Source of the DNA: an uncultured archaeon
GTDB taxonomy: Archaea > Korarchaeota > Korarchaeia > Korarchaeales > Korarchaeaceae
Length of the DNA stretch: 13,321 nt
Direction of reading: 5' to 3'
Assembly: GCA_938073845.1 (NCBI GenBank)
Contig: CALJEO010000057.1
Coordinates: forward strand, 1 to 13,321
Part shown: positions 1 to 6,886 of the stretch, one piece after another
Layout of the letters: each line of letters starts with the position of its first letter
How positions within the stretch are numbered: position 1 is the stretch's first letter
Position numbers and translations under genes: made by a program
Notes under the pieces: generated by a model
The model's input: the letters and a program-made list of their open reading frames with translations, nothing else
Databases searched by the model: none
Told to the model about the DNA's origin: nothing

Positions 1-500
1 GGGAGATAAGGTACGTGAAGGAACACGCTGTGGAGCCTGTCTTCAGGGAGTACGGAGTCAGGATGCCAGTGGGAACGATGATAGAGGTAGTGAGGGCCTG
101 CATAACAGCTGACAAGATAGCTAAGGAGACGGAGTTCTTCAGCTTCGGAACGAACGACCTGACCCAGGGAGTCTTCACGTTTAGCAGGGACGATGTAGAG
201 AACAAGTTCATGCATGACTACTTGGAGAAGGGGATATTGGACTTCGACGTCTTCCAGAGCTTGGATACTGAGGGCGTAGGTGAGCTAATGAGGATGGCTG
301 TGGAGAGAGGAAGAGGAGCTAATCCTCAGCTCGAGATAGGGATATGCGGCGAGCATGGAGGGGATCCGAGTAGCATAGAGTTCTGCCACAGGATAGGACT
401 TGATTATGTGAGCGCCTCAGCATTCAGGGTCCCCGTGGCCAGGCTCGCAGCTGCTCATGCCGTGCTGAAGGAGAGGGGAGTGGAGTTCCCGATCTACTGA
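1..500 (+). CDS. ppdK: Pyruvate, phosphate dikinase, C-terminal fragment
   Basis: This is the 3' end of a gene entering from the left; the reading frame is open from base 3 and ends at TGA 498-500. The enzyme interconverts pyruvate, ATP and phosphate with phosphoenolpyruvate, AMP and pyrophosphate in the cytoplasm, linking glycolysis and gluconeogenesis. About 165 of the family's usual 870-900 residues are visible, all from the PEP/pyruvate-binding TIM barrel. Seen motifs: GTMIE near the start, SFGTNDLTQ with a following FSRDD, and CGEHGGDP, whose Cys is the known catalytic acid/base. SRDD and the spacing to [10 protein letters not shown] fit PPDK better than PEP synthase. The nucleotide-binding and phospho-His domains lie outside the window. 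It converges on pstB with 35 bp between the stops. No oddity is seen in the visible part. Confidence 0.93.
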   Translation, partial: EIRYVKEHAVEPVFREYGVRMPVGTMIEVVRACITADKIAKETEFFSFGTNDLTQGVFTFSRDDVENKFMHDYLEKGILDFDVFQSLDTEGVGELMRMAVERGRGANPQLEIGICGEHGGDPSSIEFCHRIGLDYVSASAFRVPVARLAAAHAVLKERGVEFPIY

Positions 501-535
501 GCTAGGTCCCTCTCGAGTGGGAACATAGGGGAGGC

Positions 536-1297
536 TCAGACCTCCCCCTTCAGGAACCTCCTCGTCAGCTCGTGCTTCGGATTGAGGGCAATTTCCTGCG
601 TTAGACCAAACTCAACCAACTCGCCCATATAGAGGAAGGCCACGTAATCCGAGATCCTCATCGCCTGATGGGGGGTATGTGTCACGAAAATGATGCTGAT
701 TTCCTGGGTCTCAACAAGGCTCCTGAGGGCCTCCTCTATCTTAGCGGCATTTATCGGGTCCACGTTAGCGGTGGGCTCGTCCAGCAGCAGTAGCTTCGGT
801 CTCAGGGCTAATGCCCTGGCTAGGCAGAGCCTCTGCTGCTGACCCCCACTGAGCTTATGCGGGGGATCCTTAAGCCTCTCCCTGACCTCGTCCCAGAGCA
901 TGGCCCTCTCGAGCGCCCACCTCACAAGGTCGTCCAGCTCACGCCTATCCTTGACCAAGCCGTTGAGCTTAGGCCCTATCGCCACGTTATCATAGATGCT
1001 CATGTTGGGGAAGGGATTGGGGACCTGGAAGACCATCCCAGTCAGCCTCCTCACCTTATAGGGATCCGAGGAGTAGGCATCGACGCCGTGTATGACCACC
1101 CTTCCACTCACTTCACAGGAGGGAACGGTATCTAGCAGCCTGTTCACGGCCCTCAGGAGGGTGGACTTGCCCGAGCCCGAGGGGCCCATCACCGCCAATA
1201 TCCTCCTCTCGGGAAGCTCGATGTTCAAGTTCCTCAGTATCTCCTTTCCCCCTATCTTGACGCCCAGATTCTCAGTCAACAGGGCTACCTTCCTCAT
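536..1297 (-). CDS. pstB: Phosphate ABC transporter ATP-binding protein PstB
   Basis: The cytoplasmic ATPase that powers phosphate import through the PstC-PstA channel. The 253 residues match the usual PstB length. Seen: Walker A GPSGSGKST at residues 38-46, Q-loop Gln91 inside the PstB-typical stretch FQVPNPFPNMSIYDNVA, signature LSGGQQQ at 149-155, Walker B LLLLDEP with Asp173-Glu174, and switch His207. The Pro-rich segment after the Q-loop separates PstB from general amino-acid transporter ATPases. The ATG at 1295-1297 shares an ATGA overlap with the pstA stop and has GGAGGGTGGTG directly upstream (1300-1310), so translation is probably coupled. It is the last gene of pstC-pstA-pstB. Family assignment is firm; phosphate as substrate follows from family and neighbours. 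Confidence 0.96.
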   Translation of the reverse strand: MRKVALLTENLGVKIGGKEILRNLNIELPERRILAVMGPSGSGKSTLLRAVNRLLDTVPSCEVSGRVVIHGVDAYSSDPYKVRRLTGMVFQVPNPFPNMSIYDNVAIGPKLNGLVKDRRELDDLVRWALERAMLWDEVRERLKDPPHKLSGGQQQRLCLARALALRPKLLLLDEPTANVDPINAAKIEEALRSLVETQEISIIFVTHTPHQAMRISDYVAFLYMGELVEFGLTQEIALNPKHELTRRFLKGEV

Positions 1298-2136
1298 AGC
1301 ACCACCCTCCTGGTGAGGCTCCTCGACATGAGGAATATGGTGAGGAATATCGAGGTGAGCACGAGGGCAGCACCCCAGGCGACCTCATGCCAGTTCGCGT
1401 AGGGCGTCTGGATGAAGTCGAATATCAGCAGGGATATGGAGTCTGAGTAGCCCAAGGGATCCAGGGATATCTCCTGCCTCTGCTTGCCCACTGTGAAGAG
1501 AAGTGGGGCGGTCTCCCCGGTCACCTTGGCGAAGCCCATCAGTAGGCCGGTCAATATCCCCCTCTTAGCTATGCTCACGCTTATCTTAAAAACGACCTGC
1601 GTCCTAGAGAAGCCTAGGGAGTAACCTGCCTCTTTATACGTCTTAGGAACACTCTCCAAAGCTTCCTCAACGTAAGTAGTTACGTAGGGGATCATCATTA
1701 TCGCTAACGCTACTGAGCCAGCTAGCATTGAGAACCTGCCCATCGGAACGACTACTAACGTATACACGAGCATACCCACTAGTATAGATGGGATCTGAAG
1801 CAGGGCCTTGCTCAGGGTCCTGACCCCCTTGGAGATCGGGTTGTCCGGGAACTCCACTGAGAAGAGGGCTGAGGCGAAGGAGAGGGGAGCTCCTATCAGC
1901 GAGGAGGTGAGGGCCAGCATGAAGGTCCCAACCAAGGATGGCCCTATGCCACCGATACCCCCACCCGGGGGAGGGGGTACCTCCGTGAGGAAGCCCATTC
2001 CAGCAGCTAAGATCGGGGGTATCCCCCTGTAGAGCACCGAAAATATTATGTGGAATATTGGTAGCACCGCAAGGATAGCTAGGAGAGATGAGATAACTAT
2101 GAAAGCTTTCTCCTTAACTTCCCTTACATCAACCAT
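1294..2136 (-). CDS. pstA: Phosphate ABC transporter permease PstA
   Basis: One of the two membrane subunits forming the phosphate channel. It has 280 residues with about six hydrophobic helices, the first at roughly 11-35. The cytoplasmic EAA loop that docks on PstB is seen as EAGYSLGFSRTQ at 169-180, followed by the PstA-typical GETAPLLF at 207-214. A Pro/Gly-rich external stretch lies at about 53-67. The start ATG at 2134-2136 overlaps the end of pstC by 8 bp and is preceded by GGGAG at about 2141-2145; its 3' end overlaps pstB by 4 bp. Such tight packing points to one transcript made from the pstC promoter. Confidence 0.94.
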   Translation of the reverse strand: MVDVREVKEKAFIVISSLLAILAVLPIFHIIFSVLYRGIPPILAAGMGFLTEVPPPPGGGIGGIGPSLVGTFMLALTSSLIGAPLSFASALFSVEFPDNPISKGVRTLSKALLQIPSILVGMLVYTLVVVPMGRFSMLAGSVALAIMMIPYVTTYVEEALESVPKTYKEAGYSLGFSRTQVVFKISVSIAKRGILTGLLMGFAKVTGETAPLLFTVGKQRQEISLDPLGYSDSISLLIFDFIQTPYANWHEVAWGAALVLTSIFLTIFLMSRSLTRRVVL

Positions 2137-3103
2137 ACATCTCCCTCGCCTTCCTCATCATGATCAGGCCCGTGGTGCTGAAGACCACTCCCAGGATCAA
2201 TAGGACTAGTCCGCCCGCATAGAGGGCGCTCTGCATGTAGGGATAGAAGTTGGACTCGGAGAACTGGTTGGCTATGAGCGAGGGTATCGTGTAACCCGGT
2301 GAGAAGATGCATGGGGATACGTTGAAGGAGTTACCAACCACCAAAGCAACAGCTACCGTCTCGCTAGATGCTCTTCCAAGCCCTAGGAGGAGGGAAGCTA
2401 TAATAGCGGGCTTTATCAGGGAAAGCATCATCTTGAAGTACTCGTATCTATTAGCGCCTAGGGAGAGGATTGCTTCCCTGTAAGTCATCGGGACGCTACC
2501 GTAGGCATCCCGGATCAGGCTGTGCATGAAGGGTATTATCATTATGGCGAGCACCATGCCAGCGGAGAGCAGTGAGGCACCGCTCAACGGTTCACAGGAG
2601 AAAAGAGGTACCCACGGGAGGAGCTCATGGAGAGGGGCCATTAAGTTATCCCTTAAGAAAGGTATCATCACCTCCACACCCCAAAGCCCATAAAGGACCG
2701 TTGGGAGGCCGGCCATCAGGTCTATCAGTGTCGAAAACAACTCCCTCAGCTTGGGAGGGGCCAGCTCCTCCATGAAGTAGACCGTGGAGAGCGAGAGGGG
2801 CAGCGCCATCGCTGCAGCTGTAACGGAGGTCACTAAGGTACCGTAGAGGGGGGCTAGGAGTCCGTAGCTCACGAACTCCTCCCCAGCCTCTGAGGGTCTC
2901 CAGACGCTCTCTGTGAGGAGCCTAACTCCGAACTTGGAGATCGATTGCTGTGATACAGATGCGACGATGCAGGCGAGGGCCAAGAAGATCGCGAATATTA
3001 TTGAGGCGAAGGGAAGGAGTGAGAGGAAGAAGCCCTTATCGTACCTAGGTAGTAGGGAACCTCTGATAGATGGGATCAGAGCCATGACCCTGACTATCCT
3101 CAC
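2129..3103 (-). CDS. pstC: Phosphate ABC transporter permease PstC
   Basis: First gene of the pst operon and the second channel subunit. It has 324 residues with about six membrane helices, the first at 26-50. PstC hallmarks seen: the Trp-Arg-Pro near residue 69 before an external YGLLAPLYGT stretch, AGLPTVLYGL at 131-140, the EAA loop EAILSLGANR at 210-219, and ETVAV at 248-252. I chose the GTG at 3101-3103 because a TATA box at 3125-3132 is centred 25.5 bp upstream, placing the RNA start at or next to this codon (leaderless). An in-frame ATG at 3085 is the alternative. No pstS, the periplasmic or lipoprotein phosphate-binding subunit, lies upstream; the next gene is a divergent oxidoreductase. 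Confidence 0.93.
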   Translation of the reverse strand: MRIVRVMALIPSIRGSLLPRYDKGFFLSLLPFASIIFAIFLALACIVASVSQQSISKFGVRLLTESVWRPSEAGEEFVSYGLLAPLYGTLVTSVTAAAMALPLSLSTVYFMEELAPPKLRELFSTLIDLMAGLPTVLYGLWGVEVMIPFLRDNLMAPLHELLPWVPLFSCEPLSGASLLSAGMVLAIMIIPFMHSLIRDAYGSVPMTYREAILSLGANRYEYFKMMLSLIKPAIIASLLLGLGRASSETVAVALVVGNSFNVSPCIFSPGYTIPSLIANQFSESNFYPYMQSALYAGGLVLLILGVVFSTTGLIMMRKAREMYG

Positions 3104-3124
3104 CTCACTCCCCGGAATGTTAAA

Positions 3125-3132
3125 ATTATAAA
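3125..3132 (-). promoter_or_regulatory. TATA box of the pstCAB operon
   Basis: TTTATAAT on the minus strand, centred 25.5 bp before the GTG start of pstC. Archaeal transcription normally starts 25-27 bp from the centre of the TATA box, so the mRNA should have almost no leader. Confidence 0.7.
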
Positions 3133-3157
3133 CATTATTGCAGTAGGGGAATTATTT

Positions 3158-3174
3158 CTATATAGACTATATAG
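3158..3174. promoter_or_regulatory. Tandem palindrome, possible pst operator or activator site
   Basis: The self-complementary octamer CTATATAG occurs twice with one base between (3158-3165 and 3167-3174), making a 17-bp near-perfect palindrome. It lies 25-50 bp upstream of the pstC TATA box, where archaeal activators usually bind. The octamer also resembles a TATA box, so it could instead be a second promoter firing toward the + strand gene (predicted start about 3197). Both readings are inference. Confidence 0.4.
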
Positions 3175-3222
3175 ATAAGTCACGGGCGGACCGCAGTTCC
3201 ATGTGAAAAATCGATGGTTTCC

Positions 3223-3285
3223 TTGTAATTCGTACATCCCCAGCCGCTTGTTACAATCCCACATCCAAGGTCACACGGTGATTGT
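3223..3285. repeat. Inverted repeats upstream of the AOR gene
   Basis: TTGTAA (3223-3228) is mirrored by TTACAA (3251-3256), and ACAATC (3253-3258) by GATTGT (3280-3285). They lie 6-75 bp before the AOR TATA box, so they are candidate regulator sites. Short AT-rich repeats can arise by chance, so confidence is low. Confidence 0.25.
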
Positions 3286-3290
3286 CAACA

Positions 3291-3298
3291 TTTATATC
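3291..3298 (+). promoter_or_regulatory. TATA box of the AOR-family gene
   Basis: TTTATATC, centred 31.5 bp before ATG 3326. This predicts an RNA start near 3321 and a leader of about 5 nt, and it argues against the longer reading frame that opens at GTG 3203. Confidence 0.65.
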
Positions 3299-3325
3299 GT
3301 TTCCCCTCCGTGTGGTACGGTCACC

Positions 3326-5119
3326 ATGAGGGGATACGGTCTCATCCACTGGGTCGATCTCGGTGAGAGGAGGGTTAGGAGCGAGCCCGTTCCGGATGAG
3401 CTCGCCTGGAACTTCATAGGGGGGAAGGGGCTGGGAGCTAAGATACTCTATGATATGACGGACGCTAGCACAGATCCCTTAGGGCCGGAAAACCCGTTGA
3501 TATTCGCAATAGGACCCTTCACAGGTACAGCGGTGCCTTACTCCGGGAAGGGAACCTTCGTCTTCAAGTCCCCACAGACGGGGATAATAGGGGAGTCCGT
3601 GATAGGGGGAACTCTGGGAGCGGCCACCAGATGGACGGGGACGACGGCCCTAGTGATTATGGGAAGGGCCGAGAAACCCACCTACTTGGTCCTGAGCGAG
3701 AAAGGGGTTGAGTTCAGGGACGCCAGCGGCCTATGGGGGAGGGACATATATGAGACCGAGGAAGAACTGAGGAGGGAGCATGGGAGATGCTCAGTCGCTT
3801 CCATAGGGCCAGCTGGGGAGAACCTCGTCAAGTTCGCAGCTATAGGGAATGAGAAGTGGAGGCAAGCCGGCAGGACTGGTGGAGGAGCTGTGATGGGATC
3901 CAAGAAGCTCAAGGCAATAGTGGTGGAGTACGATAGGCAGGAATGGGATGCTGCTGATCCTGATGGCGTCAGGAGGTTCTCAGCCGAGGTCGTGATACCC
4001 AGGGCTAAGCAGGAGCTCTGGGCTTACTTCGAGAAGGGAACGCCTGGGGGAATTGAGCTAGCTAACCTCTGGGGGTACTTCCCAAGTTACTACTGGTCTA
4101 AGGGCTCCGTCGAGGGTTGGGAGAACATAGCCTGGGATGCGATAAAGAGGGAGGTCTTCGTCCACCCGAGGGCCTGCTTCGGATGCCCCACCCCTTGCGG
4201 TAGGTATAGCAAGGTGAGGGAGGGTAGATATGCTGGGAGCGAGGTCGAGCTCGAATATGAGACAGTTTTCGCGATAGGGGGACTTAACGCCATAACGGAC
4301 GTCAAAGCCATAGTTTGGCTCAACGATCAGGCGGATAGGCTGGGGATGGACACCATAACCCTCGGCAACGTGTTCGGCTTCGCAATAGAGGCTTACAAAA
4401 GGGGGAAGCTCGATCCGGGATTCAAGCTGGATTACGGGGACCCAGAGGCTCTACACAGGCTCGCTGACATGATAGCTAGGAGGGAGGGTGTCGGAGATAT
4501 ATTAGCTGAGGGAGTGGCTTCAGCCTCAAGGAGGATAGGGCTCGAGGATTTAGCTGTCCACGTCAAGGGGCTTGAGCCAGCCGGCTACGATCCAAGGACC
4601 CTGAAGAGCATGATAATAGGCTACGGCCTCTCCTCGAGGGGGGCCTGTCACCTCAGGATAACGGGCTACTACGCTGACACAAGGGGGCTGGGAGGTGATA
4701 GGAAGACAATAAACATGGAGAAGACCTTAGTTTTAGCCAATATTGAGGAATTAGCTGCCTTAGGGGATTCACTAGCGCTCTGCAGGTTCTCAACCAGGAC
4801 CACGATAGCTTGGGAGGAGATCGCTAAGTATTATACGATGATCACGGGTAGGGAGGCAAGCGTGGAGGATATGAGGAACGCCGCTAGAAGGATAATAAAC
4901 CTGACCAGGATGTACAATGTGAGGCTGGGCCTTAGGAGGAAGGACGATAGATTGCCAAAGAGATTGGTTAGGGAGGCGTTCGTGCACGAGGGGGAGGAGA
5001 GGAGGATAACCGAGGAGGAGCAGGAGAGGTTCCTAGATCTCTATTACGAGGTCAGAGGGTGGGATAGTGACGGCGTCCCGAAGCCGGAAACCCTGAGGCA
5101 GCTCGGGCTTGAGCTATGA
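3326..5119 (+). CDS. Tungsten-dependent aldehyde:ferredoxin oxidoreductase family protein
   Basis: A cytoplasmic enzyme of the AOR family, which oxidises aldehydes to acids with ferredoxin using a bis-pterin tungsten cofactor and one [4Fe-4S] cluster. The 597 residues match the usual 590-620. Seen: N-terminal pterin-binding region with IGGKGLGAK (31-39) and GPFTGTAVP (63-71), IGPAGENLVKFAAIGNE (160-176), AVMGSKKLKA (188-197), cluster ligands Cys284, Cys287 and Cys291 (CxxCxxxC) plus Cys486, and GMDTI at 340-344. The C-terminal end resembles formaldehyde ferredoxin oxidoreductase somewhat more than classical AOR, but the substrate cannot be read from sequence. The frame is open from GTG 3203; I chose ATG 3326 because homology begins there and the TATA box lies at 3291-3298. 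It is divergent from pstC and separates pst from phoU. Confidence 0.92.
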   Translation: MRGYGLIHWVDLGERRVRSEPVPDELAWNFIGGKGLGAKILYDMTDASTDPLGPENPLIFAIGPFTGTAVPYSGKGTFVFKSPQTGIIGESVIGGTLGAATRWTGTTALVIMGRAEKPTYLVLSEKGVEFRDASGLWGRDIYETEEELRREHGRCSVASIGPAGENLVKFAAIGNEKWRQAGRTGGGAVMGSKKLKAIVVEYDRQEWDAADPDGVRRFSAEVVIPRAKQELWAYFEKGTPGGIELANLWGYFPSYYWSKGSVEGWENIAWDAIKREVFVHPRACFGCPTPCGRYSKVREGRYAGSEVELEYETVFAIGGLNAITDVKAIVWLNDQADRLGMDTITLGNVFGFAIEAYKRGKLDPGFKLDYGDPEALHRLADMIARREGVGDILAEGVASASRRIGLEDLAVHVKGLEPAGYDPRTLKSMIIGYGLSSRGACHLRITGYYADTRGLGGDRKTINMEKTLVLANIEELAALGDSLALCRFSTRTTIAWEEIAKYYTMITGREASVEDMRNAARRIINLTRMYNVRLGLRRKDDRLPKRLVREAFVHEGEERRITEEEQERFLDLYYEVRGWDSDGVPKPETLRQLGLEL

Positions 5120-5139
5120 TGTGGCTCTGCCCCTCAGCC

Positions 5140-5213
5140 GGGGGCCTTTCTGGGGGCACGGTGGCTGCCTCATCCCTGTGAGCGGATCCGTTCCCTCACC
5201 TAGAAAGGCCTCC
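5140..5213. ncRNA. Candidate structured RNA (three-way junction) after the AOR gene
   Basis: Twenty bases after the AOR stop the DNA folds into a compact three-way junction. A continuous 15-bp helix pairs 5140-5154 with 5199-5213, with two G-U pairs if read as + strand RNA. Inside, directly stacked, are hairpin 5155-5158/5166-5169 with a 7-nt loop and hairpin 5179-5182/5195-5198 extended by 5184-5186/5192-5194. Only 5170-5178 and one bulged C stay unpaired outside loops. Whether it is the 3' end of the AOR mRNA, a processed RNA or an independent gene cannot be told; no good TATA box precedes it. It matches no RNA family I recognise. Confidence 0.45.
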
Positions 5214-5217
5214 CGAG

Positions 5218-5225
5218 ATATTTAG
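5218..5225 (+). promoter_or_regulatory. TATA box of a candidate small RNA
   Basis: ATATTTAG centred at 5221.5. Adding the usual 26-27 bp gives a start at about 5248, the first base of the paired element that follows. No protein gene on this strand needs it. Confidence 0.45.
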
Positions 5226-5234
5226 AGTAGGAGT

Positions 5235-5247
5235 CGTTCATTGAACG
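5235..5247. promoter_or_regulatory. Perfect palindrome between TATA box and predicted start (operator-like)
   Basis: CGTTCATTGAACG: six bases mirrored exactly around one central T. It fills the space just before the predicted RNA start at 5248, the place where archaeal repressors usually block polymerase. No regulator gene is in the window. Confidence 0.45.
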
Positions 5248-5409
5248 CGCTAACCTCTCTCAGTGATTAACATGGCAGTCGTAAGACCTATAGAGAGGCC
5301 CCTTAGCGAGAATGGCAGCATCTTCAGGGATTCCGTTCAGCCAGCTTGTGTGCTTAGGCCTTCCGGAGGGCCCTGGATTCTGATCCTCGGGCGGACAGCT
5401 ATGGCCCTC
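5248..5409 (+). ncRNA. Candidate small RNA antiparallel to the phoU 3' end
   Basis: From the predicted start, 5248-5253 pairs with 5303-5308 and 5254-5260 with 5292-5298: 13 base pairs broken only by a 4-nt bulge (5299-5302), so the 5' end of the RNA would be fully paired. A second hairpin, 5366-5372 with 5403-5409 (7 bp, with 5375-5378/5383-5386 inside), lies just before the phoU stop on the other strand; read from that strand it could equally be the phoU 3' hairpin. The right end is uncertain: the RNA could stop after 5308 or run on as antisense to phoU. A GTG at 5263 and ATG at 5272 open a frame, but most of it mirrors phoU. Confidence 0.35.
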
Positions 5410-5412
5410 AAT

Positions 5413-6036
5413 TCAAGACATCCTCAAGACTTCCTCAGCTATCTGGACGGCGTGATCAGCCATCCTCTCAAGATACCTCAGGATGAGGGTTATTGCCACC
5501 GCGCAAGCGGCCTTCCTCTCCTCCGATTTGAGGACCCTCTCCCTGAGGTACTCGTTGTAGGCCCCGTCTACGCCATCGTCCAGCTCGATGACCCTTCTAG
5601 CAAGCCCCTGATCGTTGCTCTCAACGGCCTTCAGGGCATCCATCACCATCCTCTCCGTCAACTCAGCGGTCGCGACGACCCGGGAGAGGTCACAGTCCTC
5701 GAGGTCGCCGAACATCGTTATGGTCTGGGCTATGTTCCTAGCATATCTTCCTAGCCTCAGTAGGCCGTAAGATATCTCTAAGAGAGATATCAACTTCCTG
5801 AGGTCACTGCCCATCGGCTGGAACCTAGCTAGGACTTCGCTTATCTTCAACCTGATCTGCTCGTGGGAGAAGGACAGTATCTGGGCGCCTCTCTCAACTT
5901 CCGCGAGCAGCTCGGAGGAGTTAAGCCTACCCAAGAGCGTATTTATACACATCCTCGTGAGCTGAATGGAGAGCTCACTGGACTTGACCACCTCCGAGAA
6001 TACCGCCCTTATCTCCTTATCCATCAGGGTAGCCAT
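5413..6036 (-). CDS. phoU: PhoU domain protein (phosphate uptake regulator)
   Basis: A helical-bundle protein that in bacteria connects the Pst transporter to phosphate signalling; the archaeal role is presumed similar. 207 residues from the chosen start, against about 215-240 for the family. Two three-helix repeats are visible. The second keeps metal-binding acids: ELDDGVD (151-157) and ERMADHA (190-196). In the first, the expected E-R-x-G-D signature is replaced by RLGRYARN (94-101), so one metal site is probably lost. ATG 6036 was chosen because TATA box 6064-6071 is centred 31.5 bp upstream, giving a short leader as in neighbouring genes; upstream in-frame ATGs at 6057 and 6105 overlap or precede that TATA box. 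It lies 2.3 kb from pst, separated by the AOR gene. Confidence 0.85.
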   Translation of the reverse strand: MATLMDKEIRAVFSEVVKSSELSIQLTRMCINTLLGRLNSSELLAEVERGAQILSFSHEQIRLKISEVLARFQPMGSDLRKLISLLEISYGLLRLGRYARNIAQTITMFGDLEDCDLSRVVATAELTERMVMDALKAVESNDQGLARRVIELDDGVDGAYNEYLRERVLKSEERKAACAVAITLILRYLERMADHAVQIAEEVLRMS

Positions 6037-6063
6037 GCTATCTGCTAGCTGCAACATAGCGCA

Positions 6064-6071
6064 TATATAAA
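6064..6071 (-). promoter_or_regulatory. TATA box of phoU
   Basis: TTTATATA on the minus strand. It predicts an RNA start near 6041, five bases before ATG 6036. A further AT-rich stretch at 6111-6119 could be a second, weaker element. Confidence 0.6.
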
Positions 6072-6207
6072 TCCTTCGGTAAATGGATGTGGGTGATCGA
6101 CTCATTTAAGAATATATTTCAACAAGTTAGATCGGCTATCGTAATCTGCTGGCCCTCTAGATCCGCCAATCCGACCCCGCGAGATTTAACAGTCCATTGG
6201 AAAGCAC

Positions 6208-6215
6208 TTTATAAT
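6208..6215 (+). promoter_or_regulatory. TATA box of the exported-protein gene
   Basis: TTTATAAT, identical to the pstC box. The predicted start is about 6238, eight bases before the CTG codon proposed as start and 47 before the first ATG. The rest of the 6072-6207 gap shows nothing clear. Confidence 0.6.
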
Positions 6216-6245
6216 TATCGCTAGAGATCCTTAAGAGGTGGTAAC

Positions 6246-6806
6246 CTGAGGACTCGCCTGAGGCTAGCGTTACCAGCGCTCATCATGCTTGGCGTGATGC
6301 TGCTGGGAGCGATCATCTACCTGATCCCCTCTCCCAGGATGAGTGAGGAGTGGCCCCTCCCTCCGGAGGAGGCCTCCTTCGCTGAGATCTCCTCCAAGCT
6401 GAGCTCAGCTTTCCCAAGCAAGGGCTTCTTCCTGCTGAGCTACCAGCCTATCTTCAGTTTAGGGTCCGGTTTCGATTTTCCGCTCGGCACTACCGCTTAC
6501 CTTTACTCCTTAGGCTACGGTAACGATACGTTCGTGCTGCTGGTCGTATCCAAGTTCCCGAACACCCAGAGCTCCCTCCAGTTCGGAGCTAGGGCGATAG
6601 CTAGGATCAGGGAGGGCTTACCTCCCGAGAGAACGAAGTACCTCTTCACGGATGAGGGAGGCTATCTACTGTTTAGTGAGGCGAATCAAACCCTCTCCCT
6701 CTGGTACGGGAGATCCTGGTTCATAGAAGTCCTGATAAATGGGGGTAGATGTGAGGAAGCTCTCTCCTCCCTGAAGGGCCTGATATTCGACGCAGCAAAA
6801 TCTTAA
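6246..6806 (+). CDS. Membrane-anchored or secreted protein of unknown function
   Basis: I do not recognise a family. From CTG 6246 the protein has 186 residues: a short basic N-terminus (RTRLR), a hydrophobic helix at about 7-27 ending in YLIPSP, then an outside domain of about 155 mostly beta-like and aromatic-rich residues with one Cys. This is a signal peptide or signal anchor. The first ATG (6285) would keep only half of the hydrophobic stretch and no basic residues, and has no ribosome site. CTG 6246 has GAGGTG at 6235-6240 five bases before it and a TATA box at 6208-6215. CTG starts are rare, so the exact start is a proposal. The gene is divergent from phoU; a phosphate-related role is only a guess from position. 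It has no lipobox. Confidence 0.7.
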   Translation: MRTRLRLALPALIMLGVMLLGAIIYLIPSPRMSEEWPLPPEEASFAEISSKLSSAFPSKGFFLLSYQPIFSLGSGFDFPLGTTAYLYSLGYGNDTFVLLVVSKFPNTQSSLQFGARAIARIREGLPPERTKYLFTDEGGYLLFSEANQTLSLWYGRSWFIEVLINGGRCEEALSSLKGLIFDAAKS

Positions 6807-6855
6807 AGGATTTCAGGAAAAGAAAGGGCTTTACTGACCCTGGAGGACCTGAAAA

Positions 6856-6863
6856 GTTTATCA
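6856..6863 (+). promoter_or_regulatory. TATA box of amrS
   Basis: GTTTATCA, centred 27.5 bp before ATG 6887. It predicts transcription starting at the start codon itself. Confidence 0.6.
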
Positions 6864-6886
6864 GGGCTCATCGGAAGATCCCGTTG

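Noticed and set aside
501..535. Shared terminator hairpin between ppdK and pstB
   Set aside because: Only four base pairs around an interrupted loop and no T-run on either strand; too weak to report.
857..2032. Plus-strand frames opposite pstB and pstA
   Set aside because: They mirror well-supported genes and encode Pro/Ser-rich sequence without domains.
3203..3325. N-terminal extension of the AOR protein by 41 residues
   Set aside because: The extension has no AOR similarity, and a good TATA box inside it (3291-3298) fits the ATG at 3326. The possible upstream TATA-like octamers are listed as a finding instead.
5263..5754. A 163-residue + strand reading frame
   Set aside because: Two thirds of it mirror phoU, which has clear family motifs. 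The non-overlapping first 50 codons show no recognisable domain; the promoter before it is better explained by a paired RNA, though a short peptide is not excluded.
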